A stretch of 56,610 bases of DNA from Lachnospiraceae bacterium UBA7199. Lineage in GTDB: Bacteria; Bacillota; Clostridia; Lachnospirales; Lachnospiraceae. Both the position numbers and the translations under genes were made by a program. Shown here in pieces: positions 9,045-16,947 of this stretch (positions are counted from its first letter, which is position 1; the number at the start of each line of letters is the position of its first letter). The stretch is taken from positions 1 to 56,610 of the forward strand of contig DKUR01000004.1 in the NCBI GenBank assembly GCA_002490775.1. The letters are read 5' to 3'. The notes beneath the pieces were generated by a model. The model saw only the letters and a list, made by a program, of their open reading frames with translations, did not search any database and had not been told where the DNA came from.

Positions 9045-10094
9045 TTACAAATCATAACGAATATTCTCTCCAACCTTTATGTCAACATCCGTAAGATAGC
9101 AATCTTTTGATGGACAGACTCCCAGCGCAAAGTATTTAAAAAGAATATCAAGCGGCAGTTCTCCCAACACCCAGGGCTGCTGAGTAATAATAACTGAAAC
9201 CATCCCCTGCTTCAGCTCATTTCGAAAAGGACTTATCCTGTCATGTAATACCACCCGAACAGGGAATGCCGCCTCCTGTACCGCTCTCAATGCTCCTTTT
9301 GAGCCCAGATCATTCAAAAGCAATAAGTTGACCTCCGGATGTTCCACAAGAAGTTTTGTAACTGCATTATATGCACTGATATCATCCTCATCACATACAA
9401 TGTCGGCAATGATACGAGTATCAGGATAGTCCTGTTTCATTTTTTGCATACAGCTTTCAACTCTTTCCGGGTGGATTGCATTTGTCCAGCGTCCGGAAAC
9501 AATAGCCAAAACACCATCTGGAGCAATCAGGCCCATCACATTTCCAATCACACGTCCGCATTCATAATTATCACTTCCCACATACGCAAGCCTTTTTGTA
9601 TGTTCTATATCGCAATAGTATGTCACTGTTTTGATCCCGGATTCATAAAATTGATCAATCTGCTCTGCAACCCGCAAATCAGCAAGAGGCGGTATAACAA
9701 TCCCGCATACCCCTTCTTCTTTCAATTCCTCCATTGCCTTAAGAAGCCCGTTAACATCATTATAATTAATATAACGCTGAAAAACTGTAACTCCATAATT
9801 GGCAAGTTCCTGACATTTACGCTGGATTCCGTTTTCAATGGAGCTGAAAAACCCGACTCCATTAAAAAGTATCACCCCGAATTTCAGGGATTTCTTCCTT
9901 GCTGCCAAAGATTGTCCCGCAACATTGGGGGAATAGTTCAGCGAGTCCAGAATCTGTCTTATCCTCTCTGCCGTCTGGGGATTTACACCTTCCCGGTTAT
10001 TAATTACCCGGTCTACGGTTCCCCGGGATACGCCTGCTATTTGAGCAATTTCTTTTATTGTAAGCAATCTGTTTCTCCTATTCTGCCGGGACAT
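9045..10094 (-). CDS. LacI family transcriptional repressor
   Basis: 349 residues from the ATG at 10092-10094. The helix-turn-helix is LLTIKEIAQIAGVSRGTVDRVIN (residues about 8-30), followed by the hinge helix around SPNVAGQSLAARK. A periplasmic-binding-protein-like effector domain spans about 60-345. An upstream in-frame ATG at 10142 is unlikely to be used, because a TATAAT box at 10120-10125 lies inside that extension. The GTVDRVINN helix resembles regulators that bind pentose or polyol-type inducers, but the ligand is not certain. A perfect CG-centred palindrome lies in the divergent promoter and is its probable operator. Confidence 0.88.
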   Translation of the reverse strand: MSRQNRRNRLLTIKEIAQIAGVSRGTVDRVINNREGVNPQTAERIRQILDSLNYSPNVAGQSLAARKKSLKFGVILFNGVGFFSSIENGIQRKCQELANYGVTVFQRYINYNDVNGLLKAMEELKEEGVCGIVIPPLADLRVAEQIDQFYESGIKTVTYYCDIEHTKRLAYVGSDNYECGRVIGNVMGLIAPDGVLAIVSGRWTNAIHPERVESCMQKMKQDYPDTRIIADIVCDEDDISAYNAVTKLLVEHPEVNLLLLNDLGSKGALRAVQEAAFPVRVVLHDRISPFRNELKQGMVSVIITQQPWVLGELPLDILFKYFALGVCPSKDCYLTDVDIKVGENIRYDL

Positions 10095-10100
10095 TATTAT

Positions 10101-10125
10101 CGTGCCCGTACTAAATTTTATTATA
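10101..10125 (-). promoter_or_regulatory. LacI gene -10 box and degenerate operator
   Basis: TATAAT is at 10120-10125 on the minus strand; no good -35 is visible. Directly downstream, the plus strand reads CGTGCCCGTAC (from 10101). Its left half matches the first half of the strong operator at 10234 (CGTGCTC) in six of seven positions. This would fit weak autoregulation of the repressor. Confidence 0.4.
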
Positions 10126-10192
10126 CCACTATCTACTTTCATATGAAAGAATAAAATATGATATTATAAAAAGCTGGAATTAACACAATATA

Positions 10193-10221
10193 TTGACAAA
10201 TCTCCCTATCTGATATATGAT
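10193..10221 (+). promoter_or_regulatory. Strong sigma-A promoter for the hydrolase genes
   Basis: TTGACA (10193-10198) and TATGAT (10216-10221) are separated by exactly 17 bases. This is the best consensus promoter seen in the window. It reads toward the two alpha/beta hydrolase genes, and the repressor palindrome begins 12 bases after the -10 box. Confidence 0.8.
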
Positions 10222-10233
10222 AAATATACATAA

Positions 10234-10247
10234 CGTGCTCGAGCACG
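10234..10247 (+). promoter_or_regulatory. LacI-type operator palindrome
   Basis: CGTGCTCGAGCACG is a perfect 14-base palindrome with the CG centre typical of LacI/GalR operators. It covers the expected transcription start, so a bound repressor would block initiation. The divergently encoded LacI protein (9045-10094) is the obvious candidate to bind it. Confidence 0.75.
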
Positions 10248-10270
10248 AAAACTAGTTAAGGAGGCTTACC

Positions 10271-11908
10271 ATGAAAACTGAACTTATTCATTATGACGAT
10301 CTTCAAAGAAGTATGTATGCCCTATATCCTGACGGCGAAAGAATCTGCTGTTACGAGTATACTTTGATCACTATTTTAAGGGATACAGATTCCTATGATG
10401 ACATTTCTGCACTGCTTGCAGATGAGGAATTCTGTAAACTGATCAATGATCAGAAAATCATCCTTCTTTTTCCCAATCCGGTTAACAAAAACTGGAACTG
10501 GACATTAGACAGCAGCCTGACAGATGATTTGTCAGATATTCCTGCAATGATTCACAAATTTAATTATCAGCCTGCAATGGATGACGTAGGAATCTATCAT
10601 ATTATGCATAATGCCCGCTATCTTATAGGCACAGGCGCCGGGGCGTCAATGGTACATACGATTGCTTCCTGTAATCCTGTCAATGTTGCAGGAATTTTCA
10701 CCATAGGCGGAACCATCTCAGAAAAAGCAGCAGCAGCCTGTGTTAATTCTCCTGTCCCGGCAATTTTACAAAATACCAATGAAATGACAAAGGATTTTTT
10801 CTGCCGCCTGAACCAGACAGACAGCGGCTGCGACGGATATTTTTACAATAAAACAAATGACACCCAGTTCGTGTATTTGTCTGATGAAAAAAGTACAGGC
10901 AATTCCATTACTGTCAAAACACTCCGTTTTGTATGGGAACAGCTTTGTGCTAAAGTATGCCGCTGGAACTCCAGCAAATATGGTGATGTAGGCCCGCGGA
11001 CAGTGCGTGACCGCTACAAGTTTAATATCCATGAAGATGACACGCTTCTTGGCGACAACAATGGCCTGCCCCATACGTGGTTTGAGTATATTCCCGACTC
11101 TGTCAAGGCCTCCAGCCAAACAAAAGTTCCTCTCCTTCTGTTTAACCATGGCGGTGCTGACACTCCAGGCAACATATGCAATACCTTAAAAGTTCATGAG
11201 GTTGCTGAAAAAGAAGGTTTTATTGTTGTTTATCCCTGGTGCTCTGCAAAATGGGGCTGGAATCTAGATCTGGAAGACGATAAATATGACGATATCGCTT
11301 ATTTAAAGGCACTGATCAACTATATGAAAGAAAAATATCCCATTGACGAAACAAGAATCTATATCGGAGGCTTTTCAAACGGATCTGCTATGGCGCAAAT
11401 TTTTGCCATGACCAATCCCGGCCTGATTGCAGCAGTTCTTGCCAACAATACCGGCTTTATCAAAAACAGAAACACAAAACCATTTGCCATTGCCGGAAGG
11501 GAAAAGCTTCTATATGATTATCGTATGCCGGTATGGTATATTTATGGTACAAGGGATAAGGAATACCCAGTAGTGCGCGGCTGCGGCCAGCAGGTTCAGT
11601 ATGACTTCTGGAAAGCCTATAATAATATCACATGGAAGCTGACACCCTATATCAATGAACCCGGCGCTCCTGATGTGGGTGTTGCAGGGGATCTTGTGGA
11701 AGAGTATACGCCTAATCCCAGATATCCCTCAAGAAAATATACTACACACCGCTTCTTTTCTAATGATGAAGAGCCTGTAAATTACTACAACTATACCCTT
11801 GCAGAGGGCAAAGGCCATGATTGCAATCCTGAAGATGCATGGTTAGGCTGGAACTATATCAGCAGTTTCCGTCGTCTGCCTGATGGAAGAAGTGAAAAAA
11901 TAAAATAA
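10271..11908 (+). CDS. Cytoplasmic alpha/beta hydrolase (esterase-like) with degenerate N-terminal hydrolase half
   Basis: 545 residues, no signal peptide, AGGAGG site before the ATG. The C-terminal half (about 245-535) is a poly(3-hydroxybutyrate) depolymerase/feruloyl-esterase-like alpha/beta hydrolase. It has an oxyanion segment LLFNHGG, the nucleophile elbow GGFSNGS (Ser369) and a likely catalytic His516 in KGHDC. The N-terminal half (about 1-240) resembles a second copy: IGTGAGASM sits where IGGFSNGSAM should be, so the serine position is Gly122. It is first in an operon with a second hydrolase, under the LacI-controlled promoter. It probably removes acyl groups from imported glycans; the substrate is not known. 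Confidence 0.75.
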   Translation: MKTELIHYDDLQRSMYALYPDGERICCYEYTLITILRDTDSYDDISALLADEEFCKLINDQKIILLFPNPVNKNWNWTLDSSLTDDLSDIPAMIHKFNYQPAMDDVGIYHIMHNARYLIGTGAGASMVHTIASCNPVNVAGIFTIGGTISEKAAAACVNSPVPAILQNTNEMTKDFFCRLNQTDSGCDGYFYNKTNDTQFVYLSDEKSTGNSITVKTLRFVWEQLCAKVCRWNSSKYGDVGPRTVRDRYKFNIHEDDTLLGDNNGLPHTWFEYIPDSVKASSQTKVPLLLFNHGGADTPGNICNTLKVHEVAEKEGFIVVYPWCSAKWGWNLDLEDDKYDDIAYLKALINYMKEKYPIDETRIYIGGFSNGSAMAQIFAMTNPGLIAAVLANNTGFIKNRNTKPFAIAGREKLLYDYRMPVWYIYGTRDKEYPVVRGCGQQVQYDFWKAYNNITWKLTPYINEPGAPDVGVAGDLVEEYTPNPRYPSRKYTTHRFFSNDEEPVNYYNYTLAEGKGHDCNPEDAWLGWNYISSFRRLPDGRSEKIK

Positions 11909-11938
11909 CATCATTTGATCTGACTGAAGGAGGTCTTC

Positions 11939-13438
11939 ATGGAAAATAAAATTACCTTATTACCTGGCACACCAGATGACGACAATCGTGATTACCTTCC
12001 CCTTTCACTTATGGGAACAGACATTGTGGTAAATGAAAGTGGAAATAATTCACAGCCCTATCCTAAAAATTTAAAAGAATATAAAGCAAATCTGGTAGAT
12101 AATTACGAAAATGTATGGTATGAATATGTCCCTCAAAGCTATAATCCGAAAGTAAAATGTGCTTTAGTCTTTTCCATTCATGGCGGCATTATGACAGGAT
12201 GGGGGCAGGCGATTTATACCTCATGGACTTTAATGGCTGAAAGGGACGGATTTATTTGTGTATTCCCCAATGCATGTGTAGGCGGCGGCTGGCAGCTTCC
12301 CAGAGGGAAATGGGATTGGAATCCCAATCATCCTGATGGAAAAGAATATGCCTGGACACCTGAATGGGCCGAACCTTCTCCTGAAAATGTACAGGAAAAC
12401 CGGGATGTAAGAATGATATTTGAATTAATAAAGCTTATGAAACAGAAATATAACATTGACGAAGGACGTATTTTTATGCAGGGAATGTCTATGGGGAATG
12501 CCATGACCTCATTCTTTGCAAGGGAATTCGGAAATGTACTGGCAGGTGCAGCAGGTTCAGGAACTGCTGCCTACCTGTCATTATTGTATGATGAAAATAT
12601 GCATATTAAAAACAAGGCAGGCCATATTCCTGTATGGCAGTCAAGGCCCGAGCGGAACCGTGCCCCTGAACTGGAAAGCAGAGAGCTAAAGGTAAACAAG
12701 TATAACCGCCTTTACTGGATAAAAATAAACGAATGCCATCCCATCCCCGAAATCAGCATACATGGAGAACATAATATTGCATATTTCAAGGGTGCCAAAG
12801 CTGATCTGGTTTATATGGATATCAAAAACAGAGATCATGGACAAACCTTTGATGATGCTTCACTTATATGGGATTACTTCTTTTCCGGCTTAAGAAGGGA
12901 AAAGGATGGCAGTATTGTTTCTACCGCCACAGCCAGAAAATGGGAAAAGGATGCATTTGCTATTGCTGTTGCAAAGGATTGTCAAAATGCATGGACACAA
13001 AATGGAATTCAAAGAATGAAGGCTCCAGCACGCTGCTGGCAGAAAATAAAATATCATGGCTTAAATGGCGCCAAACGTGTACGAGGCGAATTTTTATGTG
13101 TTCCCCTCTCCTTCCTTGCCATGATGTTTGATGCAGAATATTGCCCAGACGCATCCGGGGCTTCCGTGACACTTAAATTCATAGACAAGCGTACTGCACA
13201 GTTTGCACAAGGCTCCATCGGATGTGTAACAGATAATACAATAAGAAGCATGTACTGTGAAGCCCAATACCACAGCGGAGATTTGTATGTTTCTATAGAA
13301 TGGTTCTGTAGATATTTATTTGATCTGCATGTATCCTCCTGCGGCGATGTAGTTTATGTTACAGACCACCACAGCGAAATTTCTTTATTTATGGCTGATC
13401 TGATCACAGATCTGCTTTTAGATGAACCTGCAAAATAA
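11939..13438 (+). CDS. Alpha/beta hydrolase (esterase-like) with C-terminal copper-amine-oxidase-N1-like domain
   Basis: 499 residues, preceded by GAAGGAGG, 30 bases after the first hydrolase. The hydrolase domain (about 40-330) has the oxyanion segment FSIHGG, the elbow QGMSMGN with nucleophile Ser184, and a likely catalytic His300 in RDHGQ. Both hydrolases end the domain with a matching W-Y-x-x-x-x-R-R segment. Residues about 380-485 then read like a copper amine oxidase N-terminal (stalk) domain: CVPLSFLAMMFDAE, later GDLYVSIEWFCRYLF and VVYVTD. That module is normally found on secreted clostridial proteins, yet there is no signal peptide here. Role inferred: de-esterification of a glycan taken up by the neighbouring importer. 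Confidence 0.72.
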   Translation: MENKITLLPGTPDDDNRDYLPLSLMGTDIVVNESGNNSQPYPKNLKEYKANLVDNYENVWYEYVPQSYNPKVKCALVFSIHGGIMTGWGQAIYTSWTLMAERDGFICVFPNACVGGGWQLPRGKWDWNPNHPDGKEYAWTPEWAEPSPENVQENRDVRMIFELIKLMKQKYNIDEGRIFMQGMSMGNAMTSFFAREFGNVLAGAAGSGTAAYLSLLYDENMHIKNKAGHIPVWQSRPERNRAPELESRELKVNKYNRLYWIKINECHPIPEISIHGEHNIAYFKGAKADLVYMDIKNRDHGQTFDDASLIWDYFFSGLRREKDGSIVSTATARKWEKDAFAIAVAKDCQNAWTQNGIQRMKAPARCWQKIKYHGLNGAKRVRGEFLCVPLSFLAMMFDAEYCPDASGASVTLKFIDKRTAQFAQGSIGCVTDNTIRSMYCEAQYHSGDLYVSIEWFCRYLFDLHVSSCGDVVYVTDHHSEISLFMADLITDLLLDEPAK

Positions 13439-13508
13439 AGGACTTTAAAAAATCTAATGCTAAAAGAAGATTGCTTGTCAGAAGACTTGCAATCAAATAA
13501 AATTGTTG

Positions 13509-13548
13509 AAGTGGGATAAGGCCATTTAAGGCTTTATCCCACTTTTAT
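13509..13548. terminator. Bidirectional intrinsic terminator
   Basis: A 15-base stem (13509-13523 with 13530-13544, one G-T pair) around loop ATTTAA is followed by TTTT on the plus strand and by an AT-rich stretch on the minus strand. It ends the hydrolase operon and the convergent permease operon. Confidence 0.85.
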
Positions 13549-13579
13549 CGTTACTGCCAGTAAATTTATGTCCACGCTT

Positions 13580-14467
13580 TTACCCTTTTACTGATCCTAT
13601 TGTAATTCCTTTTACAAAGGATTTTTGAAAAAATGGGTAGGCTGCCAATATAGGAATAATGGCTATTATGGCAATTGCCATGCGAATACTTGTATTGGGA
13701 ATCTGAGCTTCTATGCCCTGCAGGGCATTTGCCTGCTGTGCCTGAAGAAATGAAATATTGCTAAGAACCATATTCAGGTAGTTTTGAATACCAAACAAAT
13801 CCGTTCTTGTATTTAAAAAATATACTCCATTGGTCCAGTTATTCCAATAAGTAATAGATGCCAGCAGCGCAATGGTTGCAATAATTGGCCGGCTCATGGG
13901 AATGATAATATGCATTAAAACAGAATACTCACCGGCTCCATCCATTCGTGCCGACTCTTTTACTTCAACCGGAATTGTATTTGTCAGATAAGTACGCATA
14001 ATAATTACATGAAATCCACTCATAAGAAGATATGGCACTATCATTGCAATCAAATTGTCCCTGATATGAAATATTTGTGTATATACCAAATAAGTGGAAA
14101 CAAAACCGCCATTAAACAACATGGGAAAAAACAAAAAGAAAGAGATCATTCTATTTCCCGGCAAATCCTTCTGTGAAAGTGCATATGCAAACAACAATGT
14201 AATAGTCACATTCACTATTGTTCCTACTCCTGTAATAATACCACTCATCATATATGCCTTCAGCAAAGAAGATTTTATTTTCCACAAGTACATATATGCA
14301 TCCAGACTGACTCCCTGTGGAAAAAAGGAATAACCCTTCGTAAGCAGTTGTTCTTCAGAAGAAAAGGAACTTGCCAGCAGCATAAGCAGCGGCATAATAC
14401 AGGATAAAACCAGGATCAGCATAAGAAAACCAGCCAGTATCTGAAAAAGTTTGTTTTTATAGATCAT
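13580..14467 (-). CDS. Carbohydrate ABC permease, YtcP/MalG type
   Basis: 295 residues with six membrane helices. The cytoplasmic EAA-type loop is seen as EVKESARMDGAGEYSVLMHIIIPMSRP (about residues 165-191), where the ATPase docks. It ends with the family's KSFVKGITIGSVKG. GGAGGG precedes the ATG. It is the second of two permease genes (21 bases after the first) and should form the channel for the family 1 binding protein at 2982-4559. No sugar-type ATPase is encoded in the window. Importers of this class usually share an MsmK-like ATPase encoded elsewhere. Confidence 0.92.
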   Translation of the reverse strand: MIYKNKLFQILAGFLMLILVLSCIMPLLMLLASSFSSEEQLLTKGYSFFPQGVSLDAYMYLWKIKSSLLKAYMMSGIITGVGTIVNVTITLLFAYALSQKDLPGNRMISFFLFFPMLFNGGFVSTYLVYTQIFHIRDNLIAMIVPYLLMSGFHVIIMRTYLTNTIPVEVKESARMDGAGEYSVLMHIIIPMSRPIIATIALLASITYWNNWTNGVYFLNTRTDLFGIQNYLNMVLSNISFLQAQQANALQGIEAQIPNTSIRMAIAIIAIIPILAAYPFFQKSFVKGITIGSVKG

Positions 14468-14487
14468 ATTTTTCCCTCCACTTTCTT

Positions 14488-15414
14488 CTAAAACAATGCG
14501 CTGTTACGGTCTATTTTAGAAACAATCCTATTTGCTGCAAGCACGCATACAAATCCGAAAACTGACTGTAAAAACCCGGCTGCTGTTGAACGTCCAATGT
14601 CATTTAATTCAAGCAGCCCCCGATAAACATATGTGTCAATTGTCTGTGTAGTGCTGTAAAGAAGACCACTATTCATAGGAATTTGATAAAACAAGCCAAA
14701 ATCTGAAGAACAAATATGTCCAATTGCCAAAAGAACCAGCGTAATCACAGTTGGTTTCAACATAGGCAGCGTAATATGCCGGATCTGCGCCCAGATACCT
14801 GCCCCATCCACAACAGTTGCTTCATAATAAGTTTTGTCTATCCCAATAAGCGTAGAATAATAAAAAATAGAACTATAGCCGAAATGTGTCCACAAATAAA
14901 CAATGTTTAATATTACAGGCCAATATTTTGCTTCGCTGTACCAGTTGATTTTTTCAATTCCCAAGGCCGGAAGCACTGCATTGTTAATAAACCCTGTTTT
15001 GGCACTCAAAAAAGCATAAACAACGTAACTGACGATAACCATCGAAAGCAGATAGGGAATGAGAATAATAATTTGACTGCATCTTTTAAAAAATTTGTTT
15101 CTCAGACTATCCAGTGCAATCGCAACGACAATTCCCAGAATATTGCCAAAAATAATAAATCCTAAGTTGTATAAAATTGTATTTCTGAAAACAATAAATG
15201 CGTCATTAGAACTAAACAGATACTTAAAATTTGAAAACCCTATCCAGGGGCTTTGAAATAACCCGATTGAATAATTCACTTTTTTAAACGCAAGAAGCAG
15301 TCCTGCCATTGGCATATAATTATTCATAATAAGATATATGATACCGGGAATCAGCATCACATAAAAAGGAACATACTTCTTTATCTTTTTTACTTTCTTA
15401 TGTTCTATTTTCAC
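14488..15414 (-). CDS. Carbohydrate ABC permease, LplB type
   Basis: 308 residues from the GTG at 15412-15414, chosen because AGGAGG (15422-15427) sits seven bases upstream. An ATG at 15444 would place that site inside the gene. After a Lys-rich start come about six helices and the EAA-type loop TYYEATVVDGAGIWAQIRHITLPMLKP. It pairs with the YtcP-type permease downstream. Its ribosome binding site is the right arm of a 14-base inverted repeat that could mask it (see the separate entry), so translation may be controlled. Confidence 0.92.
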   Translation of the reverse strand: MKIEHKKVKKIKKYVPFYVMLIPGIIYLIMNNYMPMAGLLLAFKKVNYSIGLFQSPWIGFSNFKYLFSSNDAFIVFRNTILYNLGFIIFGNILGIVVAIALDSLRNKFFKRCSQIIILIPYLLSMVIVSYVVYAFLSAKTGFINNAVLPALGIEKINWYSEAKYWPVILNIVYLWTHFGYSSIFYYSTLIGIDKTYYEATVVDGAGIWAQIRHITLPMLKPTVITLVLLAIGHICSSDFGLFYQIPMNSGLLYSTTQTIDTYVYRGLLELNDIGRSTAAGFLQSVFGFVCVLAANRIVSKIDRNSALF

Positions 15415-15421
15415 CGTAGCA

Positions 15422-15478
15422 CCTCCTGTCAAAACACCTATCATATTTCATATTTATAATAATAGTTTTGGCAGGAGG
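15422..15478 (-). promoter_or_regulatory. Inverted repeat covering the LplB permease ribosome binding site
   Basis: CCTCCTGTCAAAAC (15422-15435) and GTTTTGGCAGGAGG (15465-15478) pair over 14 positions with one mismatch, around a 29-base AT-rich spacer. On the minus-strand transcript the 3' arm contains the whole AGGAGG site of the permease gene. If transcription starts before 15478 the site would be hidden in the stem. If it starts inside the AT-rich spacer, the dyad is more likely a DNA operator. Confidence 0.55.
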
Positions 15479-15788
15479 AAAACTCTATATATTTTCTGCA
15501 ATAATCTGTCACATATCTGATTTAATCATTTCATCCTTCTGCCGGCCTGCGCTGCGTCCACTGCTCCATCTTTTCCGGCGCCTTTTTCCCTCCTGTGCCG
15601 CCGGCTTAATTGGCAATGGTTTTAAATTTATTGATTCAACACACTTTTTTGTTGCCATTACCTAACTTACTGCCTATAATAAGAAATAAAGCGTCCTAAT
15701 TTAACTTTTTTACGTATTTGAGCCTTTTCCCAATTGGAATAAACTTCCAAATAAGGAAAAGCCCAAGCGGGAAAGGCATGGGTATAAA
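15479..15788. other. Intergenic stretch without a recognised gene
   Basis: About 310 bases between the permease leader and the broken acyltransferase gene. I see no convincing coding frame. At 15724-15761 there is a nested hairpin: CTTTTCC pairs with GGAAAAG, and inside it TTGGAA pairs with TTCCAA. An alternative pairing of the left arm with GGGAAAGGC (15769-15777) is possible, so the leader could switch between two folds just ahead of the ATG at 15789. Confidence 0.4.
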
Positions 15789-16932
15789 ATGAATACAGTT
15801 TTTACAAATGAAAAGATCAATACCAAAAGGCAGCAGGAGTTCGATTATCTAAAAGGTATTTTCATGTTGTTTATTTTCCTGATCCATGCATTTCAGGCAA
15901 CCTTATCCCTGGAAGATACCTTTACCCGCGGGCTTTATATGTTTGCAACTATGTCCGGTGCCGCAATTTTCATTTTCGTCATGGGAATTGGAACTGTTTA
16001 CAGCAGGAATGCAACGCCGGCAGGATTTGCAAAAAGCGGCGTCCGCATGGTAATCTATCAGTATTTGAATAACCTTGCTTATGTAGCCGCACTTTTGCTC
16101 CCTCTCCCCTTCGTCCACAAAAACCTGTCGGAGAACGGAATTGAAAATTTAAAGTTTTTGTCAAAATCATACATACAATATACGAATATCTTTTTTATTA
16201 CCGGAATTATTTATCTTATCTTAGCATTGCTTAAAAAACTGAATGTAAAAACGATAGGATATGTAATCATCGGTATTGTAGTTAGCATAGCTGCTCCATT
16301 TCTCTATGGAACACCTATAAATGTACCGATACTTGGGTATATCGTAACGCTTCTGATTGGAGAAGCAGATTTTGTTTCTTTCACGCCCCTTTATTTTCTC
16401 TCCTACGCGCTGTTGGGAGCTGCTGTTGGGAGCTGCTTTTGGCAGCATTCTGCAGCATGTTAAGGATAAAGTAAAATTTTATAAAATATTGGCTGTCCCT
16501 AGTATCGCGGTTGTTCTTTTATGGTGGGTACTGATATTTCTGAAATATGGTTCAGATATTTCAGAAATGAGCGCTGTGCTTAGCGATGCGTATACAACGC
16601 CCAACCTTTGGCATGTGATAGCAAGTCTGGCGCATATATTCATATTTGCCATATTCTTTTTCTTTATTGACAAAGCTAGCAGAAAAGCCGGCAAACCATG
16701 CGAACCAAAGAATCCTATTGCAAGGCAGCTTTTATATTACAGCAGACATATATCAAAATATTATGCCATACATGTGCCAGTATATTTAGTTGTTCTTGGA
16801 ATAAATGGTTATGAGAGTTTTAAGAGTTATCAATGCTGGCTTCTTGCACTTTTGTCAATCATAGTTACAGAGTTTATTGTAAGAGGATATAATTATTTAT
16901 ATGAAAAAAATCGACGGAACCTTAGCAAATAA
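15789..16932 (+). pseudogene. Membrane acyltransferase (acyltransferase 3-like), frameshifted by a 13-bp tandem duplication
   Basis: The first reading frame (15789-16463) starts FDYLKGIFMLFIFLIHAF, the acyltransferase-3 opening with its His in helix 1. It runs through about six helices and then stops prematurely. The remaining helices continue in another frame to 16932. At the break the 13-mer CTGTTGGGAGCTG occurs twice in tandem (16410-16422 and 16423-16435). Removing one copy restores a continuous product of about 376 residues reading ALLGAAFGSILQHVK across the join. The family transfers acyl groups to extracellular polysaccharides or lipids. The gene is either a very recent pseudogene or a slippage-switched gene. 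Confidence 0.85.
16409..16437 (+). repeat. Period-13 tandem duplication that breaks the acyltransferase frame
   Basis: A 29-base tract with perfect period 13, about 2.2 copies of CTGTTGGGAGCTG. The unit length is not a multiple of three, so two copies shift the frame and one copy (or four) keeps it. Confidence 0.95.
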
Positions 16933-16946
16933 GGTCCCGTCAGGTT
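16905..16946. terminator. Bidirectional terminator between acyltransferase and prfA
   Basis: GACGGAACCTTA (16913-16924) and TAAGGTCCCGTC (16930-16941) form a 12-base stem with one mismatch around GCAAA. GGTTTTT follows on the plus strand and GATTTTTTTC on the minus strand, so it can end both convergent units. Confidence 0.8.
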
Positions 16947-16947
16947 T

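Noticed and set aside
9339..10154. 271-residue plus-strand frame
   Set aside because: It is the antisense shadow of the LacI repressor gene and has no ribosome binding site.
16357..16932. Independent 191-residue membrane protein
   Set aside because: Its first 20 or so residues are out-of-frame sequence of the preceding gene; the rest is the C-terminal half of the same acyltransferase, displaced by the 13-bp duplication.
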